A stretch of 64,000 nucleotides of DNA from [Phialemoniopsis] sp. UDSM-2020 (GCA_018873225.1 JAEILZ010000005.1:310001-374000), one strand, 5' to 3'; counted from the first letter of the stretch, positions 11,118-21,867 are shown. The notes: generated from the letters alone by a model not told the origin. Numbers and translations: made by a program.

Positions 11118-13182
11118 CTAGGCCCACTTGCCGATGAAGCTCATGAGCGCAATGCCAGCAACGAGACCGACACCACCAATCGTAGCAGTCAGGGGATCAG
11201 CGCGGTCCATCTCACCACCAAACATCCAGTCGCCGGCCCACATCTCGACGATACCGACCCAGGCAAGGATACCGGCCGAGACAGCGTCGAGAGTACCGAT
11301 GGCGATGATGGTGGAGGGGTCGTTGCCGTTGAAGTGCTTCAGGACACCGATGCCGATAGCCATGCCGACAGGGGTGACGAGTGCGAAGGCCGAGGCCATG
11401 ATGCACTTCTTGAAGAGCGACAGATGAGGGATGGGGCAGTCGCCCGGGGCATGCTCTAGCCCGATCGGCATGTTGCCTGCACTAGCGATCCGAGTACCTA
11501 GGGCAATACCCTCGAACATCTGGTGGAAGACAATGACCGCAAAGAGGATCTTGAAGAAGGAGTCTCCGGACACGACGAGGGTGATACCAATGACTAAAGA
11601 GCAAGATGTGTTAGCATCTCCATTGATATGCGAAAAGTGGCAAACTAGATTACTTACTGATTGAATGGAAGATGATACCAGCCTCAAGGACGAAGATGCT
11701 GACAATCTCCTTCCTGTTCTGCCTGTGGAGCTCAAGAGTACTAGCGTCTCCCTCGGCAACCTTCTTTGAGATGGTGGCATGCGCGAACTTGTGGCTGAAG
11801 AACTCGATGAGGAAGGATAAGAAGAGACCCCCAGTGAAGATGGCAGCTGTCGTGCCTTCGAATTGGAGTTCGCCGAGACATGAGTTGCCGAACATAAGGT
11901 CGGCGTGGGTGTAAAGCTGCGACAACTAGGTCAGAGTCTGGTTTATCCGTGAAAGTTGTGTGTGGGCAAGCTTACATGGACGAAGGCAGTGGCAATGATG
12001 ACACCAGTGCCGAACTGCTTCAGGATCATCAAGATCCACTTCAAGGGGCCGGCCATGGACCACTTGGTCAGGAAGATGGGAGTGAAGACACCAATGGCAC
12101 TCGTGACAAGAACGACGAACAGGAGGCCGACTCGGAGTGGGATGTCGTAGTCTCGCTCGACTCTGGCACAGTTCTTGGTGCCGCCGCTCTCGCTCTCTCC
12201 AGCGCCGACGCAGTGCCTGATAGAAAAGGTCAGCGGGGATATGATCTATTTGATGCGATGTCTGCGTGTACTCACTCAACGCCGGCATGGAAGTGGCAGT
12301 GCTTGCCCTCCGGCTCGCCCGAGGACGACGCAGTTGACTCGGCTTCCTGGCCTGGAGCGAGCACCTGGACATCTTCGCCCTGTGAGTCGATACAGTAACT
12401 ATTGTGCAAGTGTTAGTGATCGTTCTCTTCATTGTGATGGTGATGAGTAGGACTTACTTCTCAGTGCCGTGCGAGTGGCAGCCGGTGAAGGCAGCCGGGA
12501 CATCGGTGGTTGCGGTCGGGGTGGTGACAACCTGGTATTCGGCCGTGCCGGCCATACAAAATCTGTTCAAGCCAGTCAGACCAGACGGTCTTAAAGTACA
12601 GACTGAAATATCAAGTAAAACTTACACCGTGGTGCCGTGCAGGTGACAGCTTGTGATCTCTTCCGGGAAAGCGGCTGCGGGCGCAGCAGTCGTCGACGCG
12701 CTGTCGTGACCGCTCTCCTCCTCGCCGCCCTCCGGGACCAACTCAACATCGTCACCACTCGGGCCGACGCAGTACCTATGGCGAAGTTGTTAGTACGAAT
12801 GGGATTGCGCGAGAGGTTGCACTTGGAATCGACATACATTGCGGAGCCATGGTGGTGGCAGGCCGTGTATGAGCTGGGCAGATTGTCACCAGAGGTCTTG
12901 ACCTGGTATTCTGACGCGCCAGCAATGCAGAACCTGTGAGTGACAATAGGTTAGTTCTGGCGGGGATCTTGATTGACTCTTTGAAATCAGGACAACTGAC
13001 TGTGTGGTGCCGTGCATGTGGCATCCAGTGACGGCGGTGACCTCGGGCGCCGCGGTGGACGAGGCAGAGGCCTGTCGTCGCTGGAATGCGGTTGTGCGCG
13101 GGGCCTGCTGGGCGTGGGCGCCCGATGCGAGCAGCAGGGCCGTCAAGGCCGCAGCCAGAGACTTCTGGCCCTTTCCAAACAT
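11118..13182 (-). CDS. plasma-membrane ZIP zinc transporter with five exon-encoded CHxHG motifs in its N-terminal ectodomain
   Basis: Eight exons: 13182-13001, 12933-12838, 12775-12626, 12562-12458, 12398-12276, 12216-11976, 11916-11658 and 11593-11118; 543 residues. A signal peptide (LAAALTALLLASGAHA) starts a long ectodomain with five decapeptides: CHMHGTTQFC, CHHHGSAMYC, CHLHGTTVFC, CHSHGTENYC and CHFHAGVEHC. Each is interrupted by an intron between bases 2 and 3 of its eighth codon, so exons 2-5 (96, 150, 105 and 123 nt) are symmetric phase 2-2 units. The ZIP core follows, with VIIATAFVHLYTHAD, HSIIIGITL and HQMFEGIALGTRI carrying the TM4/TM5 metal ligands. Family knowledge: Aspergillus ZrfC, which works in zinc-poor alkaline media, also has an extended motif-bearing N-terminus and lies beside aspf2. 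The gene shares this locus with a zincophore and a wall protein carrying the same motif type. Confidence 0.93.
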
Positions 13183-14465
13183 CTTTTCCTGCTTGTTTTG
13201 CAGAACGGGGTTCAAGAAGAATCAGTCTTGGCCGGGAGCTTTTGCTGTGCTTGGGTGGCGCGCGACACGTTTGTTGTGTGCTCTCTCGCTTGCGACTCCG
13301 GCTCGCCTTAATAAACAACCACAGAGCTGTCCAACACGGTTGATTCTCTCAATTTTGCTCACGTTATGGATTCGGAAATATCAGATTTTTCTTTTGGCGA
13401 AACCCACGAAGGAGAATGGTGTGGGTTCAGAAGTCGACCACGGTCAGTCAATTGACATTCCGCAACGGGTATCTGGTCCGGGCACGAAAAACCTCAACAC
13501 CAAGCATTGCCCCTCTGGGGGCCCCTCCTCGTACCCGAGCATATTACATTTCATGACAAGCTGAGTGGCCCTCAAGGTTCTCGTCAGAATCTGTCAGTGA
13601 GAACCCTGATGAGAGGGCCAAGAAGATAAATATTGGGCCAAAAGGTCGTCTGCCAAGAGGCCGAGAGGGCATCGTGCCTTGGCGTTTTCCACAACACCGG
13701 AAGCTTGGCGCGCGACGCAGCAGGGAACCTCAACAACGTGCTCACCTCTTCGACCTACCTCAATGGCCCGTCCGAACCCCCACGCGACATCCGCGTGCTT
13801 GTCCCTCGTGTCTTTGCCGCTCTCGCCGCAGAGGGTGGTAAGATCGACCTTCGCTTCGAGAGCTTGTTTTGCGGTGGAGAGGCTGGACAACCGGGGCTGC
13901 GGCGATTCTACAAGTAGTCCTTGGTACTTTTGACATTTCAACCGAATTAAGCGCGCATTGGACCAGAACCAGACCAGGTAAGACATGGTCGGGACAAGGG
14001 TTCGGTAAAGAACCCGATCGAATCGAAGTGAGAACAAAGCTACTGCAGGACAGAGCAGGAGGATGGGCGTTGAGCTACAGCATGCATGGCAAAGGCGTAG
14101 TGCTATGAAGAAACACAGTCCTTACTAACTTTTGCAGGTGGGTTAATTACAAACTCCCAGCCTGGATTTTGAAGTTGTTCAAGATTGAAGACTTTCAGGA
14201 GACGGGTAAACGGGTCGATACAGCCCACGAACGAAAGTCAATCCAATCAATTTCAATAATTCAAAAGCCAATATTACTTCAAGTGGTCAAAATGTGTTGA
14301 TTATCAAAGTTCTATAGATCTCGAAGTGAATAAAAGACAAACCTTTGCGGTTTCTTTATGTCCATTGATAGTTACAGGTTCCCATTGAGTCCCTTCCAAG
14401 CTACAAATCAACCAAAGGGTATCCATCACGATACAAACTCTCTCTAGCTAGCGCAACAAGCTTTT
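13183..14465. other. intergenic region upstream of the ZIP gene
   Basis: Holds the ZIP promoter and the 3' flank of the repeat-protein gene. A 147-codon reverse frame at 13594-14037 has no recognisable features and is not called. Confidence 0.45.
13568..13578 (-). promoter_or_regulatory. candidate zinc-responsive element upstream of the ZIP gene
   Basis: On the minus strand the site reads ACCTTGAGGGC. This is close to the yeast Zap1 element ACCTTNAAGGT, with one A-to-G change in the second half and C for T at the end. It lies about 390 bases upstream of the ZIP start codon and in that gene's orientation. Chance occurrence of such a short site cannot be ruled out. Confidence 0.35.
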
Positions 14466-15176
14466 TTACAGAGCGAAAGCACCAGCGGCCAGCACGACAC
14501 CAACGGCAGCAAGGCCGTTGACGGCGTTGGAGTGTGCACCGGCAGTGGGCGCGGCCGAAGGAGAAGTAGTGGCAGCGGTAGAGTTGGAGGCGGCGCCGGT
14601 GGCGGGGCCCTTGCAGTGCCAGTGGTCGCCGTGGGGCTCGCAGCCGACGGAAGCAGTTGGGCTGGGAGCCAGAGTCTTGGAGGAGCTGGTAGTGACAGCA
14701 GCACCAGTGGCAGGGCCCTTGCAGTGCCAGTGGTCACCATGAGGCTCGCAACCAACAGAGGCCGTCGGGCTGGGTCCAAGGGTCTTGGAGCCGGAGGCAT
14801 CGTCGTGGTCATCTTCGTCATGGTCATCGTGGTCATGGTCGGCAGCGGTAGTGGCAGCAGCGGTGGCCGGGCCGGCGCAGTGCCAGTGGTCTCCATGGGG
14901 CTCGCAGCCGGTCGACTCGGTCGGGCTGGGACCCAGAGCCTTGGTGGTAACCTCGGCGGCGGCAGTGGTGACAGCGGCAGTGGCGGTCTTAGCGCCGGCG
15001 CAGTGCCTATGGAATGGTCAGAGATCGGGAGACTTGTGTTATTTTACGATGAGGACTTACCAGTGGTCGCCGTGAGGCTCACATCCGTAAGACTCAGTCG
15101 GGCTGGGGGCGATGGTGCCCTGAGCCAGAACGGCCTGCGCAAAGCAGAAAGACAAAATAGCTCCGACGGCCTTCAT
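14466..15176 (-). CDS. GPI-anchored-like wall protein with four GCEPHGDHWHC repeats
   Basis: Two exons, 15176-15061 and 15006-14466, give 218 residues. Residues 1-18 form a signal peptide ending VLAQG. Four copies of GCEPHGDHWHC follow, each preceded by a SPT[EA]S element and separated by Ala/Thr/Ser-rich linkers. One linker carries an Asp/His-rich patch (DHDHDDHDEDDHDD). A hydrophobic C-terminus after a small-residue site (HSNAVNG) fits GPI-anchor addition. The 54-nt intron cuts the first repeat inside the Trp codon (TG|G), codon 8 of the C..C decapeptide, the same codon and phase as in the ZIP gene. The Cys/His-rich repeats should bind zinc or a similar metal at the cell surface (inference). 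Not assigned to a named family. Confidence 0.88.
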
Positions 15177-15817
15177 TTTGACGAGTGACTTTTGAGTTGG
15201 CTAAGATGTGCTAACGAGTGAAGCAAGCAGAGCGAATGCAAAGTCGAGAAGGTTACTGCGAGACGACAGAGTTTGACCTGGATAATCACTTGGCAGTGCT
15301 GGAGCTGCAGGGTGGGCAGCCGACTTATAACCCGCTCACTCGAGCTCATGCGACCATGGTCGAGCAAGAACGAGCAAAGTCAATCCTTGGCGTCATCTTA
15401 CGCGAGAACTCGATCGAGTAAGTGGCAGCGAAAGACATATCCACCAACAAAACCCGACAATATTTGTGATCTTGCCAGCCTGAAGTCTTGGCGGTGATGC
15501 AGGCACGACAATACATGCTTAGATGAGTATGGTACGGTCCACCGTTCGACCAACGGCTTGCCGAATGTAGTCCAGTTCCTCCGGGCATGTAGCTCGGACC
15601 ACGCCTCATGGTGGTTCAGCCCGGAGCCACAATTTGCTCGGTCAATCGGCTCTGCGCCGCTCCCAGCCACTCGAGGCTGGTCTCCGAGGCAGGAGACCGG
15701 AACAAATCTTGGATGAAAAGAAACTTCTGGCCAATTAGATGCTGGATAACTCCGATCCTTTGTCATTTAACTGACCCCATCATGCAAACCCCCTGTTGGT
15801 GTGCTAGGTGGATGTGA

Positions 15818-15828
15818 ACCTTGATGTC
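15818..15828 (+). promoter_or_regulatory. candidate zinc-responsive half site
   Basis: ACCTTGATGTC matches the first seven positions of the Zap1-type element and contains the ACCTTG core (CAAGGT on the other strand). It lies in the divergent promoter between the repeat-protein gene and the zincophore gene. Short and partial, so low confidence. Confidence 0.22.
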
Positions 15829-15873
15829 CTCTCACCCACGAGCACCCTGATAAACACTTCTTGGCATTTATCA

Positions 15874-15884
15874 ACCTTGCCTGC
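15874..15884 (+). promoter_or_regulatory. second candidate zinc-responsive half site
   Basis: ACCTTGCCTGC repeats the ACCTTG core 56 bases after the previous site, in the same orientation and the same divergent promoter. Paired half sites are suggestive but unproven. Confidence 0.22.
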
Positions 15885-16525
15885 CCGCTCCTGCTGAACA
15901 TCCAGGACTAGCTTTGTAAATCTCTGCATATTCCTCAATGCAATGACGCTACGTCCAACAAGAACCCCCACTACCAGTGCCATGGTGCGCCTCTGGCGGC
16001 GGACGGCCGACATGGTGCCAACTGAGCCGCAGGCCAATTGAGGTAGAACCCGGCTTCAAACGATCCAGAATGGAAAAACGACCGGTCTTGCCAAGATCTA
16101 GATCTGATGTTATTCTTTCTCTAGCTTTCCATGGCTTGAGCTGATGAAAGAATATCTGACATCAGGGTAGACTACGGCAGCCAAGTCTGCACTTGGCAAA
16201 GTCGTCCGGGTACCGACCGTCGATCAGAGGCTGAAGATCCGTCCCGAAAGCTCGAGACGGGAGCATCATGCAGCCTCCCATGCCTTGGTCTAGTACCGGT
16301 CCAGGCTCGCAGGGTTTTCATGGCGTGCTGTTGAAGCCGCAACTAGCTCTTGAATGCACAGAAGGCTTGGCGTGGGAGATCTCAAGTAGTAAGCAGATGC
16401 ATGTATAAATCTCGGCACTCCTGCCGGGTTTCTCTCGACAGGAGAAAAGTGGCATCACTGCATTCCAGTCCTGAAACGCGCCGCTGTACTAGAACGAGCC
16501 TCAATCTCTTGACATCTCCGTCAAA

Positions 16526-17582
16526 ATGGTCTCTGCCAAGCTTCTCACGGCCGCCCTGGCTGTAGCTCTGCCGGCTTCCGCGCTCCCCAACTTTGTCAAG
16601 AGAGACAACGCCGCTTCGCCGCAGACCATCACTGTGACCATCCCTGCCCAGTCTACCGAGACGGCATCTGCGGCATATGACTGGACCAAGGGCGGCCTCA
16701 AGGAGTTCACCATCCACCAGTCATGCAACGCCACCGAGCGGGCTCAGCTCCGCCAGGGACTCAATGAGGCCATCGCCTTGGCCACCCACGCCCGAGACCA
16801 CATCCTCCGTTTTGGCAACAGCTCCGAGTTCTACCAAAAGTACTTTGGCAAGGCTCCTACTGGCGAGCCGATTGGATGGCTCGAGAAGCTCATCAACGGC
16901 GACAAGAACGGCTTGATCTTCCGCTGTGATGACGTTGATGGCAACTGCCACCAGGATGGTACGTCTCGCATCTGACACCTCTTTGTCCTCGACAACTTTC
17001 TCCCATTTACCGACAACACCCACTGACAATAATTATGTAACAGGATGGGGAGGCCACTGGCGAGGTTCCAACGCCACCTCCGAGACCGTCATCTGCCCGC
17101 TCTCCTACGAGACCCGCAAGCCCCTGAACGCCCTCTGCGGCTTCGGCTACACCGTCGCCGGCGGCAAGCTGGCCTGGACCTTTGCTGCCGACCTGGTCCA
17201 CCGCGCTTACCACCTCCCGCTCATCGGCCAGGACGTCGTCGGCCACTACGGCGACACCTACGACGAATGCCTCGAGCTGGCCAAAAAGGAGCCGGAGAAG
17301 GCGGTGCGCAACACCCACTCTCTGCAGTACTTTGCCCTTGACGTCTACGCCTACGATATCGCTCTTCCTGGCGTCGGATGCACTGGCAAGTCGGCTCCCG
17401 CTGCGCCTGCTCCCGCTGCCACTGCTTCCGGCACCGACAAGGCGACTCCCTCGCCCACTAAGGAGGCCGCTGCGGTAAGATTGCTTCGCCCCTACCGTAC
17501 AATGAGGTTTAGCGGAATACTGACTGTATTTGTGATACAGGAATGTCATACTCATGACAATGGCGATGTTCACTGCGCCTAA
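16526..17582 (+). CDS. secreted zincophore of the Zps1/Pra1/Aspf2 family
   Basis: Three exons, 16526-16958, 17044-17474 and 17541-17582, give 301 residues. A signal peptide (ending ALPASA) is followed by LPNFVKR, a possible KR processing site. The family core is visible: the WGGHWRGSN block, and [10 protein letters not shown] with the HRxxH zinc motif related to M35 metalloproteases, followed by [12 protein letters not shown]. An Ala/Pro/Thr linker then leads to a 13-residue last exon reading [13 protein letters not shown], the C-terminal zinc motif of this family. In Candida and Aspergillus the homologues are secreted, bind zinc and hand it to a ZIP transporter encoded alongside. The same partnership is expected here with the ZIP gene 3.3 kb away. 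The last intron is 66 nt and in frame, so retaining it would not truncate the protein but would insert 22 residues. Confidence 0.93.
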
Positions 17583-17842
17583 ATAGGCTCCAGTTTGACA
17601 GCCGAAGCTGTGAGCTCGCAACATTTGTCTAAAATAATAGCATAATCCATGTTTCACGGCGAAAGTTCTAGATCTAGATTCTCTTGCGGGGTTTAGAGCT
17701 TGGAAATACATAGATTACAGCTCATCGACAATGCATACTGAATGCTGTCTGGTTCTCCTGCGTCTACTTTGTGTGATAGCCGGTCTTGTGCCATATCCTT
17801 TCCCACAAAGCCGTTCATTAGCACTACATCTCGTACGGGTTC

Positions 17843-19491
17843 TCAACTTAGGCTTTTGCTCCAATGAACCAGGTTAACAGTAAGAAACAGCAGACTACCC
17901 ACAGTCAGCGACACATAAATCTTGAATGTGAAGACGCGACTTGAGGGCGATAGGAGCAGAAACGCCATGATAACTAGAATTGCAGAGAATGACATGTAAA
18001 TAAGGAGCCTGAAGACTTTGGAAAGATAAAGTTGCTCAATGATTGGATCCACTTGTTGGCGTTTGGACTTTTCTCTGGCTGTAAGTAAGATGATATTTTC
18101 GCTTCGGCAGGCCTCTGAAAGAGTATCAGCTCTGGTCCACGTCTCAAATGGTTGTATTGGCAATGCGTCTGGCGTCCTCTCAGGATGCTTATCTGAGGGC
18201 CTGTTAAACTTGCTTTGTGCGATTTACTCATGGGGCTCCTACCAGTAGCATGTGACACCATCACCATGATTGGCTGCAGCAGTAAAAGTATCGCGAGGAC
18301 TTGCCCAAAGCCCGGCTTGTTCTCCTGGCCACGAATATCGGCGGGTATGTGGTTTCTAGGGTAAACCAGTCGTACAGTACCCCAGATAAGTGAAAATGTA
18401 AGTAACAGTAGGTTCAGTGTTGCCGACTCGAGAACTTCGGCATAGACGACGAACATTACATACAGGGTGAATAAAGACCTGTATTGGAGCTTTCGGAGCC
18501 AGCTGAACGGTGCTCGTTTAGTCGATCGCTTCATGGCACCTTCCATAACGCTTTCAATCTTGGCTCGTCCCCAGTATCGCCAAAAGCGCTGGGTTGACTC
18601 AAAGAAGCGGGAGAAAGCCCACAGATAAGTGAGGGCAAGGCTTGTATACGACACAATAAAGTCGCGATTGTCATCTCCAATGTCGACCAACCTTGCGATA
18701 GGGTCTGTGTTGGACCTCCAAAGGCAGCGAACAGGGATCCAGGACTGACGACCGGAAGTCTGATGACCACCGAGGTCGATGAGAGAGAGAGGCCACCCTT
18801 CAAGTACTCTTGCCATAGTGTAATACCAAGAGACGGAGGCAGTTGGGACTAATGCTGCAATGAGCATGATGAACACCAAAATCATGCCGCACAGTCGAGC
18901 GTTGCGGAGGACCATGTTCTCGTTCAAGCGTGTTCGAAGGAGTACGAGGGTCATTAAGTGGACCGTAGAGCCGAGCCAGGCCAGATAGATAACGCAGTTC
19001 CAGTGGTAAACATCCATGGTGGTAGACCCGAGTTGGTAATACCCAGCGATCAGTACAGCAAGACTTGTGATGAGATGCTGATCGATGAAGATGAGAGCGA
19101 TGTTCTCCACCACTCGCTTGCCGCGCATCTTCCGTGGGTCGTCAGTTCGAACGAAGAAGAGCCTCCGGTCGACGAGTCGAACAACGTTACCGGGTAGGTA
19201 TCCGAACCAATGTGCAACCAGGAGCAACACCAAGACGGCGTAGGCTGCGCACAGAAACGCGACCATTACCTGTATATCTCAGTTATCCGATCATGCTGTG
19301 ACTGTAGCCATGCATACCCCAAGTCCCGCAATGTCGGGGTTTTCAATTAGATCGTTCGAACAGATTTGATAGTCTTGACAAGTAGCTCCTGTCGAAGGTA
19401 TAATTCGTATCGTTGTGCTTGATTGGACAATCACAGTTGGTGTAGCCACGTCGCTTATGGAACAGAACGATGTTGGGGCAGGTTGTGCCAT
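17843..19491 (-). CDS. fungal multi-pass membrane protein, function unknown
   Basis: At least three exons: about 19491-19322, 19269-18243 and 18192-17843. The first ATG used here (19491) is provisional because the frame stays open upstream and another exon is possible. The N-terminal exon carries CQDYQICSNDLIENPDIAGLGV, which joins to VMVAFLCAAYAVLVLLL. The arrangement of a cysteine pair followed by N-P-D-I-x-G-x-G-V and a first membrane span is typical of a large uncharacterised ascomycete membrane family. Six or more further hydrophobic spans follow, with an Arg/Lys-rich loop around residue 300, and the last exon adds two more spans. The second intron (GTAGGA...CTCAG) is the only join that keeps frame. 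No transport motif was recognised. Confidence 0.7.
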
Positions 19492-20142
19492 ATTGAAGGC
19501 GATTGCCAACCCCCTGAACAAGGTGGCTCCGGCAGAGAATCTGTGGTCATGCTTAGCTTGAGTTTCAATGCTGTTCCCAGAGAAGGAAGAACGTGGTGCG
19601 TAGTCATTTATACAAATGTACAGAGATTGAGCTGCCGATTACTTAGAAGTGCTAAGTATAGCGAGTGACTGACTGGAGCGTTGCAGTCGGAGCGGCCGCG
19701 GCGGCTGATACGTGCATGCCCCCAAGGGTGATGATTGGATATTTTTATGAAAACGGCCATGCCTGGCGAGGGGTGTACCTCTCATTGGTGAGTTCTAATG
19801 TTTGTAACTCTGCATTTCAATTGCCGAGTCAGCTGCCAGAAAGCTGAAGCTGAAGATGATTGGAGGGTAAGCAATATAGACCAGTGGGCTGTCCTGCACA
19901 TCAGCAAGCCATTGTTATCAAGGTACATCATCATTTAATCTGACAGTCTGCGAGACTTTCGTATTCACTGGTAAAAGTCCCACGCTAACGAGAACGTTCT
20001 ATGACAGGCTATGGAAAGCTCAAGTGTTCTACCGCAACAGCTGTCTGGTATTTACACCAGGCGCAATGGTAGATGACTACTGCATCTGGCCGCATGTTCA
20101 AACTGCAGTACTTGGAGAGACTACCCTTGAGTCAACAAAACC
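19492..20142. other. intergenic, no gene seen
   Basis: Contains the promoter side of the membrane-protein gene and the 3' flank of the permease gene. The first bases may include an unresolved first exon of the membrane-protein gene. Confidence 0.4.
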
Positions 20143-21867
20143 TTAAGTTGTGTACCTGAACCCCTTATATTCCTTGTCCGTCAGATCAAGCCAGTCCTGC
20201 GTGGCAGCAGCCTGCTCCTCGGCTTCGGCGCCCCGGCGGCGGTTCTCAAACTTGCAGAGCGCACCGTAGCCGAGCACGCAGATCATGGCGACGGCGTAGC
20301 AGACGATCATGGCGATCGTGCCTCCGGTGTACGCAGGCGCCTGCTCCTGGCGGAAGGTCTGGGGCCCGATGATGTTGCCCGTGGCCCAGGCGACGTAGAA
20401 CCAGGCGTAGAGTGTGACCTTCTTGGTGTGTCCGGCGATGTTGGCCTGGTATACGGAGACGAGGGTAACGTAGGGTGCCCAGTAGGTGTAGAGGATACTG
20501 CAAATAGAGGATTAGTATTCCGGATCAACTTTTCAAGGGATGCGTTCAAAGCACTTACTAGAGACCAACAAGCTGACCAGCGAGGTTGTTGCGAGGCAGA
20601 CAATAGCACAGCAGAGCGCCTAGCAGCGGGAGCAAGATCGATCCGGCCACAATGGGGGTCCTGAACCGTCGAGTCGTAGAGGCAATGTATGACAGCACAA
20701 TACCGGAGATGGTACTCATGGCTCCAGGAGGCATGGCCAAGAGGGACGTCTGGAGGGGATTGAAGCCGAGACCAGAGATAATGAGCGTGTTGAACGTGGT
20801 GAGACCGCCATTGGGAACCTGCAGGGCAATGATGGCGAACCAGATGAGCCAAGTCTTGGCATCCAGGAAGGCCTCTCTGACCTGCGCGGGCTTGAACAAC
20901 TTGTTCTCGATGCCAGTGTTGTCCGAGGCCTTGCGCTGAATAATGATGTACCTCTCGCGGGGCGAAAGCCGCTTCGCCTCAAGCGGGTTGCTGGGCAGGA
21001 AGAAGTAGATGACGGCCGACCAGGCGATGGTGACGCATCCGACGAGCAGGAAGACAATCTTCCATTTCGCGTACGGGCCGTGGTAGTAACCGACAACCCA
21101 GGCAACGAAGCCGTTGATGATGGGGGCAATGACGTTGAGGATGATGCTGTTGCGGCGGGGCTGTTCCTCGGGACGGTACCACATGGAGGTGATCAAGGTC
21201 ACGGCAGGGATGAGCAAGGCCTCGAAGCCACCGAGCAAAAAGCGGCAGGCGAACAGGGATCCAAAGTTGTGGCATGCCGCCATGCAGCAGGCGAGGACAC
21301 CCCAGCAGAGGACGGCAAACGAGAAGTAGACAACGGCGGAGAGTCTGATTACAAATGTAAGCACTCGTCAAAAACACGAAACGGGTGGGTAGACAAACTT
21401 TTGGATCAAGTAAGCGGATGGGCCCATGAAGAGCAGGCCGCCAAAGAACGGCGCAGAGCCAACCCACGAGAACTCGGGACCGGTGAGGTTGAGGTCGGTG
21501 CGGATGCCGTAGATGGCTGCCGCCGAGATGGCAGTCTTGTCCAAGCCGGAAAGCGTCGCACACACGAAGAGCTTCGTCCCATTAGCGAATTGAATTACTC
21601 TTGTAAAGGCGATGGAAGATTTACAATCGGAACAATCATCCAGTCCACCTTGCGGATGAGCCGCTTCTCCTCCTCAGGTGTCCAGCTTCGGTCAAACTCT
21701 TCACCATACTCGGCGATGATCTGGGCGGCGATATCGACATCCTTGGCCTGACCATTCTCGACGGCTTTGACTGCCGACTTGGCAGCAAGAACCTGTCCAT
21801 CTGCCATGTCGACCGGGGTCGGGGGTCCCTCGGCTTTGGCCGAGATGGAATCATTCGGGTTGCCCAT
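20143..21867 (-). CDS. MFS permease of the Dal5/allantoate (anion:cation symporter) family
   Basis: Four coding blocks: 21867-21625, 21571 to about 21378, about 21344-20559 and 20497-20143. The hydrophilic N-terminus ends with RLIRKVDWMIVPI, the entry to TM1 typical of Dal5-type carriers. Then come SGLDKTAISAAAIYGI, the loop GPEFSWVGSAPFFGGLL, RFLLGGFEALLIPA in TM4, and MWYRPEEQPRRNSI, which is the family signature before TM5. The C-terminus ends GFRYTT. About 12 membrane spans. The junction of blocks 2 and 3 is awkward: the only GT-AG pair keeping frame leaves a 33-nt intron. Dal5-family members carry allantoate, ureidosuccinate, vitamins, dipeptides or sulfonates. The divergent TauD-type neighbour makes a sulfonate or related small acid a reasonable guess. 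Confidence 0.83.

Larger units (their letters stand above)
15177..16525. other. divergent promoter region of the zinc locus
   Basis: A 1.35-kb region between the oppositely transcribed repeat-protein and zincophore genes. Besides the two ACCTTG sites, a TATAAAT at 16404-16410 lies 116 bases before the zincophore start. No gene seen. Confidence 0.5.

Noticed and set aside
13594..14037. 147-codon reverse frame upstream of the ZIP gene
   Set aside because: No family resemblance; lies in the expected promoter region.
14532..15188. 218-codon forward frame opposite the repeat protein
   Set aside because: Its repeats (AVPVV...MGLA) are only the reverse reading of the GCEPHGDHWHC repeats.
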